Shown here: in pieces, positions 60,370 to 62,347 of the stretch | Layout of the letters: every line of letters begins with the position of its first letter | Numbering within the stretch: position 1 is the first letter of the stretch | Assembly (NCBI GenBank): GCA_009391835.1 | Contig: QWJF01000008.1 | Span: 1-62,347 of the forward strand | From: Chloroflexota bacterium | Lineage (GTDB): Bacteria > Chloroflexota > Anaerolineae > Anaerolineales > UBA11579 | Direction: 5' to 3' | Length of the DNA stretch: 62,347 bases | Notes under the pieces: model-generated | Databases searched by the model: none | What the model saw: only the letters and a program-made list of their open reading frames with translations | What the model was told of the DNA's origin: nothing | Program-made: the position numbers and the translations under genes

Positions 60370-61601
60370 GTTCGTCTAGCGCGGTGCGCCCACCACAACC
60401 AAAACCCGGTATCCACTGGCCGACTGCGCTACAGTTTTCATTTAGCGCGCTGGGTAGCCTGCTGTTCTGGTCACTGGCGATTGGATCGCTCACTTTCGGT
60501 GGGTACCAACTGTTGGCTGACGGTGCGGGAGCCGATGGCTACACCGCGCTTTTCCTTAACACTGCAGGTTTGTTTTTCTTAGGTATTGCGCTGCTTCCAT
60601 CCGCCTGGTTTTCATTTCTCAGGCTTATGGGCCATAGCCCCCACATACCAATAGGATTGGCACGCATCGGCCAGGCCTTAATCGGGCGGGTTCCCACCCT
60701 GGTTCTCGTAGCCCTGGTCTTTGGGGCTATAGCCAGCCAAAACGAAAGTGTTGCGTGGCTCTTGCTACCGATCCTGCATGTGGCCGCCGTGTCCCTGATT
60801 ATGCTCGGCATCCTGCGGCTGGCGATTCGCGGCATAGCGATGGGCAGCGCGCAACGCGTTTGGGGCGTCCTAGCCGCAGGCCTCACGCTTGGCCCTTTGT
60901 TTTCAATCATCTTTGAAGTGCTCGCCGGGGGAATTTTCCTCGTGATAGCCACCTTTTACGCCGCAAGTCAGCCCCAGTTGGCAAGCGCATTCAGCCAGCT
61001 CATTGATCGTGCCAGCACGGGCCTCTCAAATCCCGAATTGTTATTAAGCGAGATGCAACCTTTGCTCTCTGACCCCATCCTACTGGCCTTGGTGCTGGGT
61101 TTGATCGCATTCGTTGTGCCCCTCATTGAGGAACTACTAAAGCCAATTGGGGTCTGGTTGCTGCTGGGCCGCAATCTCAGCCCTGCCAGCGGATTTGCGC
61201 TGGGGGCATTGAGCGGGGCGGGCTTTGCACTGGCTGAAAGCCTCACCCTGGGAGCCACGACTGAGGGTTGGCTGGCCACCACGACGGCCCGCATTGGCAC
61301 GTCCTCCCTGCATATCTTGACCGCAGGATTAATGGGATGGGCGCTGGCCGTAGCTAAAAAAGAGCGGCGCTTTGGACTGCTGCTGCTTACCTATGCGGTT
61401 AGCGTGGTACTGCATGGCTTATGGAACGGCATGGTGATTCTCGGGGTCTATGCCTCCCTCGGCGCGCTGGCTGGAAGCGAACTGCTGCCAATCCATTTTG
61501 CGATTAGCTCCTGGCTCGTGTTGCTGGTGCTAGCCGCAGGATGTATCATCCTGTTGGTTTTGAACAATCGTCGTTTACCCAGGGCCACAACCCTGGCTTA
61601 G
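60366..61601 (+). CDS. PrsW-like intramembrane peptidase
   Basis: The 411-residue protein has about ten helices. Its C-terminal half carries the PrsW features: VPLIEELLKP with the paired Glu, GALSGAGFALAESL, SSLHILTAGLMGWAL and VVLHGLWNG with conserved His. PrsW-type enzymes cleave membrane-bound signalling proteins; the target is unknown. It is coupled to the DsbA-cyclophilin gene by GTGA. Confidence 0.85.
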   Translation: MSSSSAVRPPQPKPGIHWPTALQFSFSALGSLLFWSLAIGSLTFGGYQLLADGAGADGYTALFLNTAGLFFLGIALLPSAWFSFLRLMGHSPHIPIGLARIGQALIGRVPTLVLVALVFGAIASQNESVAWLLLPILHVAAVSLIMLGILRLAIRGIAMGSAQRVWGVLAAGLTLGPLFSIIFEVLAGGIFLVIATFYAASQPQLASAFSQLIDRASTGLSNPELLLSEMQPLLSDPILLALVLGLIAFVVPLIEELLKPIGVWLLLGRNLSPASGFALGALSGAGFALAESLTLGATTEGWLATTTARIGTSSLHILTAGLMGWALAVAKKERRFGLLLLTYAVSVVLHGLWNGMVILGVYASLGALAGSELLPIHFAISSWLVLLVLAAGCIILLVLNNRRLPRATTLA

Positions 61602-61635
61602 TAGTAAACCTTCCTTAAGGAGACAACTGAATTCC

Positions 61636-62274
61636 ATGGATTTCATTCTCTCGATCATCGACATTATGCTGCATTTGGACACCTATCTGGGAACCCTGAT
61701 TCAGAGTTACGGCTTATGGACCTATCTGATCCTATTCGGCATCATTTTTGCGGAAACAGGTTTCGTTATCACGCCATTTCTGCCGGGTGATTCCTTGATC
61801 TTTGCTGCGGCGGCCTTTGCTGGGTTGGGGTTGCTGAACCCCTGGCTAATCTTCGGCTTGCTCACCCTGGCCGGCATCCTCGGCGATAGCGTCAACTACG
61901 CGATCGGCCACGCAGTTGGCCCGCGCGTTTTTCGGGAGGATGTGCGCTTCCTTAAACGTGAATACCTTGACCGCACGCACGAATTCTATGAAAAGCACGG
62001 GGGCAAAACCATCATATTGGCGCGCTTTGTACCGATCATCCGCACCTTTGCCCCATTCGTCGCTGGCGTGGGGGCCATGACCTATCAGCGATTCGTCGTC
62101 TTTAACGTGGCGGGCGCCATCCTGTGGGTGGGCTTATTCACGGCGTTGGGTTACTTTTTTGGCAACCTGCCGGCCGTTGAAAAAAACTTCGCTCTGGTGA
62201 TCCTGGGGATCATTTTTGTTTCGCTGCTGCCTCCCATTATCGAGGTATTACGCGGGCGCACGAAAAAGAGCTAA
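61636..62274 (+). CDS. DedA-family membrane protein
   Basis: The 212-residue protein has the DedA pattern: FAETGFVITPFLPGDSLIFAAAAFA, GDSVNYAIGHAVGP and ARFVPIIRTFAPFVAGVGAM. Members flip polyprenyl-phosphate or phospholipids and support envelope integrity. AAGGAG precedes the ATG. The last codons (RTKKS) lie in the 90-bp terminal palindrome, so the 3' end and what follows need caution. Confidence 0.93.
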   Translation: MDFILSIIDIMLHLDTYLGTLIQSYGLWTYLILFGIIFAETGFVITPFLPGDSLIFAAAAFAGLGLLNPWLIFGLLTLAGILGDSVNYAIGHAVGPRVFREDVRFLKREYLDRTHEFYEKHGGKTIILARFVPIIRTFAPFVAGVGAMTYQRFVVFNVAGAILWVGLFTALGYFFGNLPAVEKNFALVILGIIFVSLLPPIIEVLRGRTKKS

Positions 62275-62347
62275 CTCTGATAGAAACGAAAAGAGCCGCC
62301 AATTGGCGGCTCTTTTCGTTTCTATCAGAGTTAGCTCTTTTTCGTGC
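62258..62347. repeat. Perfect 90-bp palindrome at the window end
   Basis: Bases 62258-62302 are the exact reverse complement of 62303-62347, centred on AA|TT. The inner part (about 62285-62320) is a normal terminator, but the arms continue through the DedA stop codon to the last base. This is the signature of a fold-back in assembly or amplification. Confidence 0.9.

Overview
This 62.3 kb window looks like a chromosomal contig from a member of the Chloroflexota, most likely an Anaerolineae-like lineage. The assignment is inferred from gene content, not from a marker tree. It rests on a single-chain alpha-beta glycyl-tRNA synthetase, a stand-alone bacterial Elp3 (Dehalococcoides has one), abundant TPTPT-linker lipoproteins, and a purine-rich heptanucleotide tandem repeat. 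Base composition is GC-rich (high 50s percent by eye). Genes are dense, often joined by ATGA, GTGA or TTGA stop/start overlaps. I see no phage, insertion sequence, CRISPR array or plasmid module.

Layout. 0.1-2.3 kb: a GT-C-like membrane protein gene split by an in-frame TAA, then a 0.5 kb non-coding stretch. 2.3-8.2 kb: dnaA, a convergent ECF vitamin or nucleoside importer operon (S, T, two ATPases, PfkB kinase), and rnhA. 8.2-12.1 kb: a DppB/DppC permease pair whose DppC carries an extra membrane helix and a PA plus M28-peptidase-like ectodomain, then three tRNA genes (Phe, Gly, Cys). 12.1-22.3 kb: hexapeptide acyltransferase, elp3, methyltransferase, heptad repeat array, recO flanked by two REP-like repeats, glyS fusion, glycosyltransferase, LysM protein. 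22.3-30 kb: MscS, GNAT, CoA-binding protein, CoA-transferase, a divergent GAF kinase/NarL regulator pair, aminotransferase. 30-38 kb: FHA protein, a DprE2/DprE1-like pair coupled to lipB, 2H phosphoesterase, SlyD, CDP-alcohol transferase-like protein, MsbA-type exporter. 38-47 kb: lipoprotein, membrane-bound sulfite-oxidase-like molybdoenzyme, infC-rpmI-rplT, M29 aminopeptidase, TrmH-type methyltransferase, DUF711 protein. 46-62 kb: bactofilin-like membrane protein, lipid kinase, sugar dehydrogenase lipoprotein, two DUF1232 proteins, two EamA transporters, a moaA-HAD-MPG-fabI-bactofilin operon, sugar epimerase, and a secreted-protein module (HEXXH metallopeptidase, DsbA-cyclophilin lipoprotein, PrsW-like protein, DedA).

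Themes. (1) Ten genes have a TATAAT-like hexamer ending 6-8 nt before their start codon and no convincing Shine-Dalgarno, which suggests widespread leaderless initiation; other genes have clear GGAGG sites. (2) Many cell-surface proteins are present: lipoproteins, a permease with an ectodomain, a thioredoxin-cyclophilin foldase and an HEXXH protein. (3) moaA and the molybdoenzyme are both here, consistent with molybdenum cofactor use. The best candidate for an undescribed system is the DppB plus DppC-PA/M28-like pair. The last 90 bases form a perfect palindrome that reaches back into the last gene, so the window end is probably an assembly fold-back.
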